This document shows positions 35,393-43,147 of a stretch of 64,000 bases of DNA, piece by piece; the first letter of the stretch is position 1, and every line of letters starts with the position of its first letter. The DNA is from Flavobacteriales bacterium (GTDB lineage Bacteria; Bacteroidota; Bacteroidia; Flavobacteriales_G; Salibacteraceae). The DNA lies in the NCBI GenBank assembly GCA_013204105.1, contig JABMOM010000029.1:62001-126000 (forward strand), given 5' to 3'. The notes under the pieces are model-generated. The model saw only the letters and a program-made list of their open reading frames with translations. It was not told the origin of the DNA and did not search any database. A program made the position numbers and the translations under genes.

Positions 35393-36224
35393 GGATATGC
35401 ATGTGCATCATCATCCCCCCGGGATAGTTTCCGCCGATGGTGGTGGTGACCAAGTTATGGTTATGTACGGGGAACATGCCCGGTTTGTCCGGCACCAACT
35501 GCACCGTGACCGATTCGCCGGGCGCCATGCCGTACGAGTCCTTTACCCAGCCGATATAGTTTGGATGCATGCTTGCCTCCAAGATGGTGACGTGGTATCC
35601 GTGCCAATGGGGAAAGTGGTGCATGTAACCCGCATTGGTCATGTGCACCCGTATGGTGTCTCCCACATTTGCTTCGATGAAGGACAAGGTATCTTTCAGG
35701 GTTCTCGGAAATCCCATGCCGTTGATCGTGAATGCTTCGGGGTTGTATGCTCTTCTGTCGTAGGACCCGCCGTCGGCGATTGCCTCGATCCATTCTTCAT
35801 CGTGCTCGGTCAAAACGGCGTAGAACTCAGGCCTATTGAATTCACTGACTACGAGCATACCTCCTAGACCTAGCGCACGGTGGTCTTGGGTTGGATCTTC
35901 GTAGAGGTAGGTCCCCGGTTGATCAAAAATTACCGTCCACTCCTCCGTTTCATTGGCCGCGATGCGTTCGATACCCCCGTGGCCCTCCACATGAAAGGCG
36001 CAGGTGAAGTCGGTTCGGTTGGTCAGGTAAAAAGTCACCTCCTCGCCCGGTTGAAATCGGAGCACAGCGTTCGAAGAATCAAACTGATCGCGTGTATTGA
36101 AGTTGAAGTAAGGTATATCGTAGTTGCTATTGGTCACTCCACCTTCCACGATAAACAGCTCAACAGATTGCTGTGCCCAAGCGGGCATTACAAAAAAAGT
36201 CAATATGCATATCAACCATCGCAT
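35385..36224 (-). CDS. Multicopper oxidase-like cupredoxin protein
   Basis: 279 aa: signal peptide (PAWAQ), then two cupredoxin domains. Domain 1 has lost the usual ligands. Domain 2 carries HHFPHWHGYH (residues 202-211, the H-x-x-H-x-H trinuclear motif). The expected H-C-H is H-N-H here (254-256), so no type-1 Cys is present. The chain ends in a Met/His-rich tail (GMMMHMHIHE) that could bind copper. There is no sorting domain. First gene of a pair with the T9SS oxidase; the two may complement one another. Similar single proteins can act as Cu(I) oxidases. Confidence 0.75.
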   Translation of the reverse strand: MRWLICILTFFVMPAWAQQSVELFIVEGGVTNSNYDIPYFNFNTRDQFDSSNAVLRFQPGEEVTFYLTNRTDFTCAFHVEGHGGIERIAANETEEWTVIFDQPGTYLYEDPTQDHRALGLGGMLVVSEFNRPEFYAVLTEHDEEWIEAIADGGSYDRRAYNPEAFTINGMGFPRTLKDTLSFIEANVGDTIRVHMTNAGYMHHFPHWHGYHVTILEASMHPNYIGWVKDSYGMAPGESVTVQLVPDKPGMFPVHNHNLVTTTIGGNYPGGMMMHMHIHE

Positions 36225-36591
36225 GGGTTCAAAATTACGAGTCTAAGGTGCACATATCTTGAAAGCGTTGTTTAGAGTCCGGCGAAAGATTTTTGTGTAA
36301 ACCTTATCTAGGGCTGACATCCTAAGGATTTGCTTTGGTATGATGCTGTTTTGGAGATGCATGTTTTCTTTCATACATCCGATACGGTGGTCAATGAAGA
36401 CCATCCCGAACCGAATATCCGTTCTTTTCAAAAGAATAAAAGACCTGCCCCAACAAAGGCTGAAGCATATGGCTAAATGTCTTTACCACAAATCACTACT
36501 TTAGTTCAAACTGCGGTTGAGCTTCATATTCGTGCTTCGATTCAAAAAGCCACGTACCACAGTCAAACCGTTAGGCGCTAATTGAGAGTAA
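36225..36591. other. Intergenic stretch ahead of the cassette-like island
   Basis: 367 bp without a convincing gene. A 62-codon minus frame (36243-36431) has no homologous look. The right-hand 90 bp hold an attC-like hairpin sequence (see 36505-36576). Elsewhere only AT-rich, low-information sequence is seen. Confidence 0.5.
36505..36576 (+). repeat. attC-like site upstream of the Fic gene
   Basis: Arms CGTGCTT (36531-36537) and AAGCCACG (36547-36554) pair with one bulged base, as in integron attC hairpins. The stretch ends with CCGTTAGGC, containing GTTAGGC (36570-36576), an exact GTTRRRY core. The left core is imperfect (GTTCAAAC). The right half, AAAGCCACGTACCACAG..CCGTTA, resembles the one in the next spacer (37438-37468). 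Confidence 0.45.
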
Positions 36592-37374
36592 ATGAAAATA
36601 TTTCCTGCCGAGAAAATACAGATCAATTTTCAAAAGATTGATCAAATTAAGCATCTAATAGATTTGACGCTTAGACTAATAACATTTAGTCGTGAGCATT
36701 ATGCAGATGATCTTCTCGACGCATATATAAAAAAGACAACAACCTTAAAGGAGCTGCTTAGTGTTAGGAATGCGCAAATGGAAGCCGAAAACGAAGAAGA
36801 AGTTCAACTATATACCACACTTCTGAGGTCTACCATGGATTTCATTACGGATGAAATTGTAGCTGATGTGCAATTTCATTCTGAAATTCAGCTTTTTCAA
36901 CTATTCAGGTTAGTATCCCCAGATTCACACGGGAAACATCCAAATAAGTATAGGCAAACGGATGTTCAAATCGGGCGTTATTCTTGCCCTGAACCTCAGA
37001 GGGTACCGGGCTTGGTGTCCGATTTATTTTATCAAATGGAACAAATAGAAAACCCCATAATTAGAGCCATCTACTTTCATCACGAGCTGATAAGAATTCA
37101 CCCTTTTTCAGATGGCAATGGCAGAACAACAAGAATGGCTAAAAACTGGATATTGATGTACAAGTTGTGTCCACCAATTTTCATATCCGACTCGGAAGAA
37201 AAGAAAAAGTACATAGGAACTTTAGAAAAGAGTTTTTTGTATCTGAATAAAAAAGGCTCAGACTGGAATGAACATTTTGAGCATTTTTTTAATCAGGAAT
37301 TGGATAGACTTATTCAGAACACAACTGACATCTACAATACTGTTAAAGGCCTTGGTAATAAAAGAAATAGATGA
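36592..37374 (+). CDS. Fic domain protein
   Basis: 260 aa. The Fic motif HPFSDGNGRTTR (170-181) is complete: catalytic His plus the anion-hole GNGR, so AMP-transfer (AMPylation) or similar NMP transfer is expected. VRGYYHxx-type helix VRAIYFHHELIRI precedes it. The N-terminal half (1-130) is helical with no recognised inhibitory [S/T]xxxE[G/N] motif, and no antitoxin gene is adjacent. AT-rich relative to the core genes on either side. First coding gene of a cassette-like run. Confidence 0.88.
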   Translation: MKIFPAEKIQINFQKIDQIKHLIDLTLRLITFSREHYADDLLDAYIKKTTTLKELLSVRNAQMEAENEEEVQLYTTLLRSTMDFITDEIVADVQFHSEIQLFQLFRLVSPDSHGKHPNKYRQTDVQIGRYSCPEPQRVPGLVSDLFYQMEQIENPIIRAIYFHHELIRIHPFSDGNGRTTRMAKNWILMYKLCPPIFISDSEEKKKYIGTLEKSFLYLNKKGSDWNEHFEHFFNQELDRLIQNTTDIYNTVKGLGNKRNR

Positions 37375-37388
37375 AAACAATCACCAAC

Positions 37389-37470
37389 AAAACCTAAACT
37401 GCATTAAAACGCAGGTTAGCCAAACCGTTGCGGTATGAAAGCCGCACTACCCATAGCCAGGAACGTTATC
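37389..37470 (+). repeat. attC-like spacer, copy B (after Fic)
   Basis: Left hairpin CTAAACTGC-attaaaac-GCAGGTTAG (37394-37419; 8 of 9 bp pair), then CCAAACCGTT and a second perfect stem TGCGG (37429-37433) / CCGCA (37442-37446), ending GGAACGTTATC. This layout recurs after the other genes of the island. Confidence 0.6.
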
Positions 37471-37479
37471 TAGAAAAAA

Positions 37480-39123
37480 ATGGACGCGAAAACTCAAAAT
37501 CTAATTAAAAGAATTTACAATTCGCAATTCAGTGTAAATTATAAATTCCCAGGTTCATTTGGTGATAGATACGTCACCTATGCTGATTACATTGCTTCTG
37601 GTCAACCCCTAAAATTAATTGAGGAGCATATTAGAAAAGTGATACTCCCAACCTACGCAAACACACATACCGAAGCCTCTTTTACTGGATTACAGACTTC
37701 TAAATACAGAGAAGAGGCACGAGAAATTATTAAATCTTCTGTGAATGCTACAAAAGATGATCTATTGATTTTTACAGGCTCTGGATCTACTGGGGCCATT
37801 GATTTATTGATTAGAAAACTCATTCAATTCTACTCATCCAAAGAATCATTTCCAGTCGTTTTTATTGGCCCGTATGAACATCATTCTAATATCCTACCTT
37901 GGAGGGAAGGACCGTTTGAGCTAGTAGAATTGCCGATAGGCAATAACGGGAATATAGATCTTGTAGAATTAGAAAAGCAGCTATTAAAATATCACAAAAC
38001 ACGGCCTTTGATTGGCAGTTTTTCGGCGGCTTCTAATGTCACAGGTATTCTAGCACCCGTCGAAGAAATCCATAGGTTACTGAAAAAATATGATGCGCTT
38101 TCATTTTGGGATTATGCAGGAGCAGCCCCTTATGTTAACATTGATATGAATCCAAAAGACACAGTTGGTAAGGATGCTATATTTATTTCTCCTCATAAAC
38201 TTGTGGGTGGCCCAGGATCGCCAGGCATATTATTGGTAAAAAAATACCTTTTCGCAGAAGGACTCCCTGTTGTCACTGGTGGAGGAACAGTCCATTTTGT
38301 TACTAAAACTCAACAGCGATATTTTGAAGATCTCGAAATAAGAGAAGAAGGCGGAACACCCGCGATTATCGAAGCAATTCGAGCTGGAATGTCATTCAGG
38401 TTGAAAGATATGGTTGGGGCAAGCAACATTGAAGAAATTGAACGTAAATACATTCTAGAAGCTATTGACACATTTAGCAAGCATCCCAATATTTTTGTTT
38501 TGGGTAACCTTGAAGCTCCTCGCCTAGGCTTTATGGCGTTTCATATAAAACACCAAAATCGCTTTTTGCATCACAATTTTGTTGTGGCACTTCTCAATGA
38601 TTTGTTTGGTATTCAGTCTAGAGGAGGATGCAGCTGTGCAGGCCCTTATGGTCATGATTTACTTCATCTTGATGAAGAAAAATCTCAAAAATACATGGTT
38701 GAACTAGCCACTGGTAATGTAGGTAGTAAGCCAGGATGGGTTCGATTAAATTTCAATTACTTTATTCCAAAAGATGAGTTTGACTATATCCTTAAATGCA
38801 TGATTTGGATATCAGAAAGCGGCTGGAAATTGTTAAACTCCTATGATTTTGATGATCACGAAGGAATATGGCATCTAAAAGCTAAAAAGAATGTGCCAAT
38901 CAATACCATATACAATTTCGTTACAGAGGCTCCGAAGATTAACAAAGGCAGTTCTATTGGTAAGAAAATAATGAGAAAAGCATATTTGAAAAAGGCGAAT
39001 AGAATTGCAGAAAAGGCATTTGGCTCTTTTCATTCAAAAAAATTCCAGGACTATAAATACAATCAAATTGAAAACCCATTGAGGTGGTATTCACTCGCCA
39101 ATGATGTTGAAACCAAAATCTAG
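37480..39123 (+). CDS. Class V aminotransferase / cysteine desulfurase-like PLP enzyme
   Basis: 547 aa, longer than the usual 400. PLP-binding lysine in DAIFISPHKLVGGPGSPGILLV; SGSTGAIDLL and HHSNILPWRE (cofactor stacking His) are also typical of the SufS/NifS fold; SRGGCSCAGPYGHD near residue 385-395 carries two Cys in a loop where desulfurases place the catalytic Cys. The last 110 residues form a Lys-rich extension not seen in SufS. Low GC and no operon partners. A general 'aminotransferase class V' call is safest. Confidence 0.85.
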   Translation: MDAKTQNLIKRIYNSQFSVNYKFPGSFGDRYVTYADYIASGQPLKLIEEHIRKVILPTYANTHTEASFTGLQTSKYREEAREIIKSSVNATKDDLLIFTGSGSTGAIDLLIRKLIQFYSSKESFPVVFIGPYEHHSNILPWREGPFELVELPIGNNGNIDLVELEKQLLKYHKTRPLIGSFSAASNVTGILAPVEEIHRLLKKYDALSFWDYAGAAPYVNIDMNPKDTVGKDAIFISPHKLVGGPGSPGILLVKKYLFAEGLPVVTGGGTVHFVTKTQQRYFEDLEIREEGGTPAIIEAIRAGMSFRLKDMVGASNIEEIERKYILEAIDTFSKHPNIFVLGNLEAPRLGFMAFHIKHQNRFLHHNFVVALLNDLFGIQSRGGCSCAGPYGHDLLHLDEEKSQKYMVELATGNVGSKPGWVRLNFNYFIPKDEFDYILKCMIWISESGWKLLNSYDFDDHEGIWHLKAKKNVPINTIYNFVTEAPKINKGSSIGKKIMRKAYLKKANRIAEKAFGSFHSKKFQDYKYNQIENPLRWYSLANDVETKI

Positions 39124-39128
39124 GTAAC

Positions 39129-39172
39129 AATACCTAAAGCCCATTGAAACGGGTGAGCGTGTAGTTGAAAAG
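39129..39172 (+). repeat. attC-like spacer, copy C (after class V aminotransferase)
   Basis: CCTAAAGCCC-attgaaac-GGGTGAGCG, aligning with copy B. The closing pairs are CCC/GGG here against TGC/GCA in copy B, so pairing is kept while sequence differs. The right half is poorly preserved. Confidence 0.5.
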
Positions 39173-39220
39173 ATCGTTTTAGAACTTAAAAAAGGAGTTC
39201 ATATAAATTAAATATCCAGC

Positions 39221-39682
39221 ATGAAATTAATTAAAAAAATATCAATCGCTAAACCAGTTGAAGATGTTTGGGAAGTTCTCGGGAATCAATTCGGAGAAAT
39301 AGACAAATGGGCAAGTTTAATAAAGCAATCAGAAGTTTCTGATCCAAAGCTTTCGCCGGGTGTTGTGAGATCAACCGAAACAACTGGAGGGCCTACGAAA
39401 CAAGAATTAACTGCTTTTAGCCCTGAAAAACACTCAATTGCTTACAAAGCGATTTCAGGCACTCCCTTTTTCTTTAAAGCAGTAAGGGCTGAATGGTCAT
39501 TATCTAAAAACCAAAATATTACGGATTTGGTTTTGGATTTTGAAGTAAAGTTCAAAGGTATTGGCGGCATACTTTCCCCAATTGTTAAGAAAAAGTTAGG
39601 GAAAGTTGGTGATGAATTGTTGGAAGAATTAAAGTTCTATGTTGAGAATGGAAAACCACATCCAAGAAAGGTCTCTTCCTAA
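39221..39682 (+). CDS. SRPBCC (START-like) family protein
   Basis: 153 aa. The opening MKLIKKISIAKPVEDVWEVLGNQFGEIDKWA and PGVVRSTETTGGPTKQELTAF are typical of polyketide-cyclase/SRPBCC lipid-pocket proteins; the final helix is GKVGDELLEELKFYVENG. It binds a small hydrophobic ligand, unknown which. Single cassette gene. Confidence 0.82.
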   Translation: MKLIKKISIAKPVEDVWEVLGNQFGEIDKWASLIKQSEVSDPKLSPGVVRSTETTGGPTKQELTAFSPEKHSIAYKAISGTPFFFKAVRAEWSLSKNQNITDLVLDFEVKFKGIGGILSPIVKKKLGKVGDELLEELKFYVENGKPHPRKVSS

Positions 39683-39875
39683 TAATGTCCTTAACCGTAT
39701 CATAGATATAGTCGAAAAACAATGTTTGATTAATTTAGAAAATATTCACCGGGCGCGACAAAAGCTATATATCGTACCTAAAAAAAGTACGGTTCATAGC
39801 CGAACGAAGTGCATTAAGAAACTGGTGGAATTTTGGATTATGCCGAACGAATAAGAAAATATAAAATATCAACCA
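39683..39875. other. Spacer between SRPBCC and PaiB-like genes
   Basis: 193 bp, AT-rich. A small hairpin GTAC-ctaaaaaaa-GTAC lies near 39775, followed by CATAGCCGAACG, reminiscent of the right half of the other spacers. No real gene; a 71-codon frame here (39639-39854) is unlike any protein family. Confidence 0.4.
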
Positions 39876-40514
39876 GTGTATAATCTTCCAAGGCATAAAG
39901 AACAAGATAAACAGGTAATCAATGCATTTATTGAGAAGTATCCTTTTGCCTTTCTAACCGGGTGTGATGCAGAGAATAGACCTATTGCAACACAAGTACC
40001 ACTCTTTTTTGAAAACGTGGAAGGACGAAAAGTACTTCGGGGACATATAATGAAAGGTACGGACCACCATAAAGCATTTTTGCAAAATGACAATGTACTT
40101 GCCGTTTTTACTGGTAAGCACACGTATGTGAGCGGCACTTGGTATAGTAATCCATATACACCGTCCACTTGGAACTATATGAGCGTGCACGTAAAAGGAA
40201 TTGTTAGGTTCGTAAAAAGCGTTGAATTGGAAGATATTCTTAGAAAGACTTCACTATATTTTGAAGGCAGGAACGAGCAATCAACAACTGTTTTTGACAA
40301 TTTACCATTGGCTTTCAAACAAAGGGCACTGGAATTGATCGTAGGTTTCGAGGTTGAAATAAATGAGATTGATACAGTATTCAAACTCAGTCAAGACCGA
40401 GACGCGGAAAGTTATCAGAATATCATTATGAAACTAAAAGAACAAGACGAAAGTGGGCGTGTGATTGCCGATGAAATGGAAAAAAGAGAGAAAGACCTGT
40501 TCTCTAACAAATAG
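39876..40514 (+). CDS. FMN-binding negative regulator (PaiB-like)
   Basis: 212 aa with GTG start (reads MYNLPRHKE). FMN_bind_2/PaiB family: the start YNLPRHKEQDKQVINAFIEKYPFAFL and ATQVPLFFENVEGRKVLRGHIMKGTDHHKAF, then YVSGTWYSNPYTPSTWNYMSVHVKG are family hallmarks. Members were first described as repressors of sporulation/protease genes in Bacillus and bind FMN; real role here unknown. Single cassette gene. Confidence 0.88.
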   Translation: MYNLPRHKEQDKQVINAFIEKYPFAFLTGCDAENRPIATQVPLFFENVEGRKVLRGHIMKGTDHHKAFLQNDNVLAVFTGKHTYVSGTWYSNPYTPSTWNYMSVHVKGIVRFVKSVELEDILRKTSLYFEGRNEQSTTVFDNLPLAFKQRALELIVGFEVEINEIDTVFKLSQDRDAESYQNIIMKLKEQDESGRVIADEMEKREKDLFSNK

Positions 40515-40669
40515 CAATCATCTGACATTTAGAGGTTGGAAACACCCCCCAACAACGAATTGGGGAAATCAATGTGCAATGCAAGCTGCCAATGACTTTT
40601 TCAATAATCCAATTGAAAGACCGAAACCAGACTGTTTTAAACAAAAAAAAGCCCTGTATTTAAAACTAA

Positions 40670-40712
40670 ATAAAACCTGCATTAAAACGCAATAAAACCA
40701 AACCACTGTGCT
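40670..40712 (+). repeat. attC-like spacer, copy E (before the SDR gene)
   Basis: AAAACCTGC-attaaaac-GCAATAAAACCAAACC. The loop ATTAAAAC and the TGC/GCA stem are identical to copy B, and CCAAACC follows at similar distance. It lies 10 bp ahead of the SDR start. The 155 bp between the PaiB stop and this repeat have no gene. Confidence 0.5.
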
Positions 40713-40721
40713 TAACTATAA

Positions 40722-42149
40722 ATGAAAATATTGCTTACCGGTTCTTCCGGGTATATAGGAAAAAGATTGCTCCCTGTTTTGGTTGAGGCCGGACATGAGG
40801 TGATTTGTTGTGTTCGGGATATTAAGAGATTCAACCCTCCACAATCCATAAGCCACAAAATTTCAGTGATCGAAATTGACCTATTGGATGAGAAATCTCT
40901 CATGCGCATACCGGATGATATTGATGGGGCGTACTATTTGGTTCATTCAATGTCATCTTCTAGTGACTATAAATCGCTTGAAAAAACATCTGCAATTAAC
41001 TTTAGAAATGCACTTGAAAAAACCAAGGTTAAGCATGTAATTTATTTAAGTGGCATTATAAACGAATCAGAACTTTCTAAGCATTTAAGTTCTAGGAAAG
41101 ATGTAGAAATTGAGCTTGGCAAGGGCTCCTATAACTTCACCACGTTAAGGGCAGGAATAATCATAGGGTCTGGCAGCGCCTCCTTTGAAATCATCAGAGA
41201 CTTAGTCGAAAAGCTGCCCATTATGATTACTCCTAAATGGCTAAAAACCAAATGTCAACCCATTGGAATTAAAGATGTTATAGCGTTTCTTTCGAAATCT
41301 CTGTCCAATTCTGAAACATACAATCAAAACTTTGACATCGGAGGTCCGAATGTATTGACCTACAAGGAAATGCTTTTAGGTTTTGCGGATAGCCGAAATC
41401 TAAAACGAAGCATTTGGGTTGTTCCTATCATGACGCCAAGGCTCTCTTCCTATTGGTTGTATTTCGTCACCTCAACTTCCTACACACTTGCCGTGTCTCT
41501 GGTCAATAGCATGAAGATCGAAGTAGTATGTCGTGATAATAGAATTAACTCAATCCTTAAACAGGAGCCTATTGGCTATAAGGAATCATTGCAAAGAGCC
41601 TTTAAGACCATTGAGGATAACGCGATCATATCCAGCTGGAAAGATTCATATTCAAGCAGCGGAATCAATTTTAATGTTTCCGAATTCATTGAGGTCCCAA
41701 CCTACGGGTGCTTTGTTGACAAGAGAATAAGTCCGATCGATAGTCATGAAACATGTCTGAATAAAATATGGAGTATCGGAGGGAAGACAGGTTGGTATTA
41801 TGCTAATTGGCTATGGCGATTAAGAGGGATTATGGACAAGTTGGCAGGTGGCGTTGGACTTAGGAGAGGAAGAACAAATCCTGCTTCCATCAATGCAGGC
41901 GATGCTGTGGATTTTTGGAGAGTACTATACGCTGACAAAGCCGAAGGTCGATTGCTTTTGTTTGCGGAAATGAAACTTCCCGGTGAAGCCTGGCTCGAAT
42001 TCAAAATAGAGGGTGATCAGCTTAAACAGACCGCAACATTTAGACCCCTAGGCCTTCTTGGGAGATTATACTGGTACGCTGTATTGCCATTTCACGGCAT
42101 AATATTCAAAGGAATGTTAGCATCATTGACTAAACACGACAAAACCTAG
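40722..42149 (+). CDS. NAD(P)-binding SDR protein with DUF2867 domain
   Basis: 475 aa. The N-terminal extended-SDR domain (MKILLTGSSGYIGKRLLPVL; CCVRDI; YYLVHSM; YLSGI; KAGRIIIGSGSASFEII-type stretch TLRAGIIIGSGS) spans about 1-290. The C-terminal DUF2867 domain spans about 325-470 (WYYANWLWRLRGIMDKLAGGVGLRRGRTNPASINAGDAVDFWRV; RPLGLLGRLYWYAVLPFH). This fusion is common in bacteria and often named 'SDR family oxidoreductase'; substrate unknown. Its stop codon TAG lies within an attC-like repeat. Confidence 0.85.
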   Translation: MKILLTGSSGYIGKRLLPVLVEAGHEVICCVRDIKRFNPPQSISHKISVIEIDLLDEKSLMRIPDDIDGAYYLVHSMSSSSDYKSLEKTSAINFRNALEKTKVKHVIYLSGIINESELSKHLSSRKDVEIELGKGSYNFTTLRAGIIIGSGSASFEIIRDLVEKLPIMITPKWLKTKCQPIGIKDVIAFLSKSLSNSETYNQNFDIGGPNVLTYKEMLLGFADSRNLKRSIWVVPIMTPRLSSYWLYFVTSTSYTLAVSLVNSMKIEVVCRDNRINSILKQEPIGYKESLQRAFKTIEDNAIISSWKDSYSSSGINFNVSEFIEVPTYGCFVDKRISPIDSHETCLNKIWSIGGKTGWYYANWLWRLRGIMDKLAGGVGLRRGRTNPASINAGDAVDFWRVLYADKAEGRLLLFAEMKLPGEAWLEFKIEGDQLKQTATFRPLGLLGRLYWYAVLPFHGIIFKGMLASLTKHDKT

Positions 42150-42200
42150 ACCGCATTAAAACACAGTTTAACCAAATCGTTAGGGATCAAAGCCAGTTCC
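42139..42200 (+). repeat. attC-like spacer, copy F (end of the SDR gene)
   Basis: AAAACCTAGACCGC-attaaaac-ACAGTTTAACCAAATCGTTAGGG. It aligns with copy B over about 40 bases, but its closing stem has decayed (CGC/ACA). The TAG stop of the SDR gene falls inside it. CAAAGCC follows as in copies A and B. Confidence 0.5.
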
Positions 42201-42290
42201 GACATTTTTGTTGTTATCGTTTCAGCCATCGGAATTTTTTTGGTATTTGCCGGGGGGAAATGGTTTTTGCATTGGAAAGAAAATGAATAG
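42186..42290 (+). other. Possible tiny membrane-protein frame without a standard start
   Basis: An open frame runs from 42186 to a TAG at 42288-42290 and reads KASSDIFVVIVSAIGIFLV followed by FAGGKWFLHWKENE, a single transmembrane helix with a charged tail. No ATG, GTG or TTG is in frame upstream of the helix, so it is either a remnant or uses a rare start. It lies right after an attC-like repeat. Confidence 0.25.
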
Positions 42291-42430
42291 GGAACAAGGA
42301 TTAGAGCACGATAGCACTGGCTTGGATTTCATACACTGCCCCCTATTCGATAATCAGAAGTAAATCTTTTTAGCAAAAGCGTGATACAGATGATTTTCCT
42401 CTATTCATTTGCGCAATATTTGAATGACAA

Positions 42431-43147
42431 TTGAATACAGCTACGAAGGGTCTTGAAGTGCACATGCTGCCTCAACCTGACGACAACACTTGCGGGCCGA
42501 CCAGCCTTCACGCAGTGTATAACTACCACAACCTTCATCTATCTCTCGACGAGGTAATCACAGGAATTGACCGAGTTGGCAATGGCGGCACTTTGGCCGT
42601 TTACCTTGGGGTTGATGCCTTGAAAAGAGGCTTTGACGCGACCATCTATACGTTCAACTTAAGGATGTTTGACCCTTCTTGGTTTGGTCTTTCGAATTCC
42701 CAAATGCGAGACAAGATTAAAGCCCAACTCAAGCATAAGCGGAAAAAGGAACTCAGAGATATGGGTAACGCATACATTGAATTTCTTGCGCTTGGCGGTC
42801 AACTAAAGATGGAAGACCTAACCACTACGCTGATTCAATCGTTTCTGGATGAAGGCACACCCGTATTAACAGGACTTTCAGCCACTTATCTATATCATTC
42901 GCAACGAGAATACGCCAATGACGAAGGACAATCCATCTATGACGATCTGAAGGGTGAGCCAATGGGCCACTTTGTAGTTTTAATGGGACGGTCAGAAAAT
43001 GGAGATATTTTAGTCGCTGACCCCTACAAGGGAAACCCAATCAGCTCAAACAATTATTACAAGGTCTCTCCTACCCGTCTCATCCATTCAATCTTGCTCG
43101 GTATTGTAACCTATGATGCTAACTTGCTAATCATTACACCCAAATGA
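42431..43147 (+). CDS. C39-like cysteine peptidase
   Basis: 238 aa from TTG at 42431 (an in-frame stop at 42425 blocks anything earlier). GTG 42458 or ATG 42464 are alternatives that keep the conserved MLPQPDDNTCGPTSLH. Papain-fold triad visible: Cys in DNTCGPTSLHAV, His in EPMGHFVVLMG and Asp in ILVADPYKG, the pattern of family C39-type and papain-like enzymes. No signal peptide and no ABC transporter, so not a bacteriocin processing exporter. First gene of a four-gene coupled operon with amide-ligase genes; may cleave, condense or hydrolyse a peptide product. Confidence 0.82.
   Translation: MNTATKGLEVHMLPQPDDNTCGPTSLHAVYNYHNLHLSLDEVITGIDRVGNGGTLAVYLGVDALKRGFDATIYTFNLRMFDPSWFGLSNSQMRDKIKAQLKHKRKKELRDMGNAYIEFLALGGQLKMEDLTTTLIQSFLDEGTPVLTGLSATYLYHSQREYANDEGQSIYDDLKGEPMGHFVVLMGRSENGDILVADPYKGNPISSNNYYKVSPTRLIHSILLGIVTYDANLLIITPK

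Noticed and set aside
36592-37374. Fic gene as part of a toxin-antitoxin pair (FicT/FicA)
   Set aside because: No antitoxin-like small gene is adjacent and no inhibitory [S/T]xxxE[G/N] motif is evident; it sits alone in a cassette-like spacer setting.
39639-39854. 71-codon + strand frame in the spacer after the SRPBCC gene
   Set aside because: It overlaps the SRPBCC gene and contains no domain-like sequence; treated as spacer.
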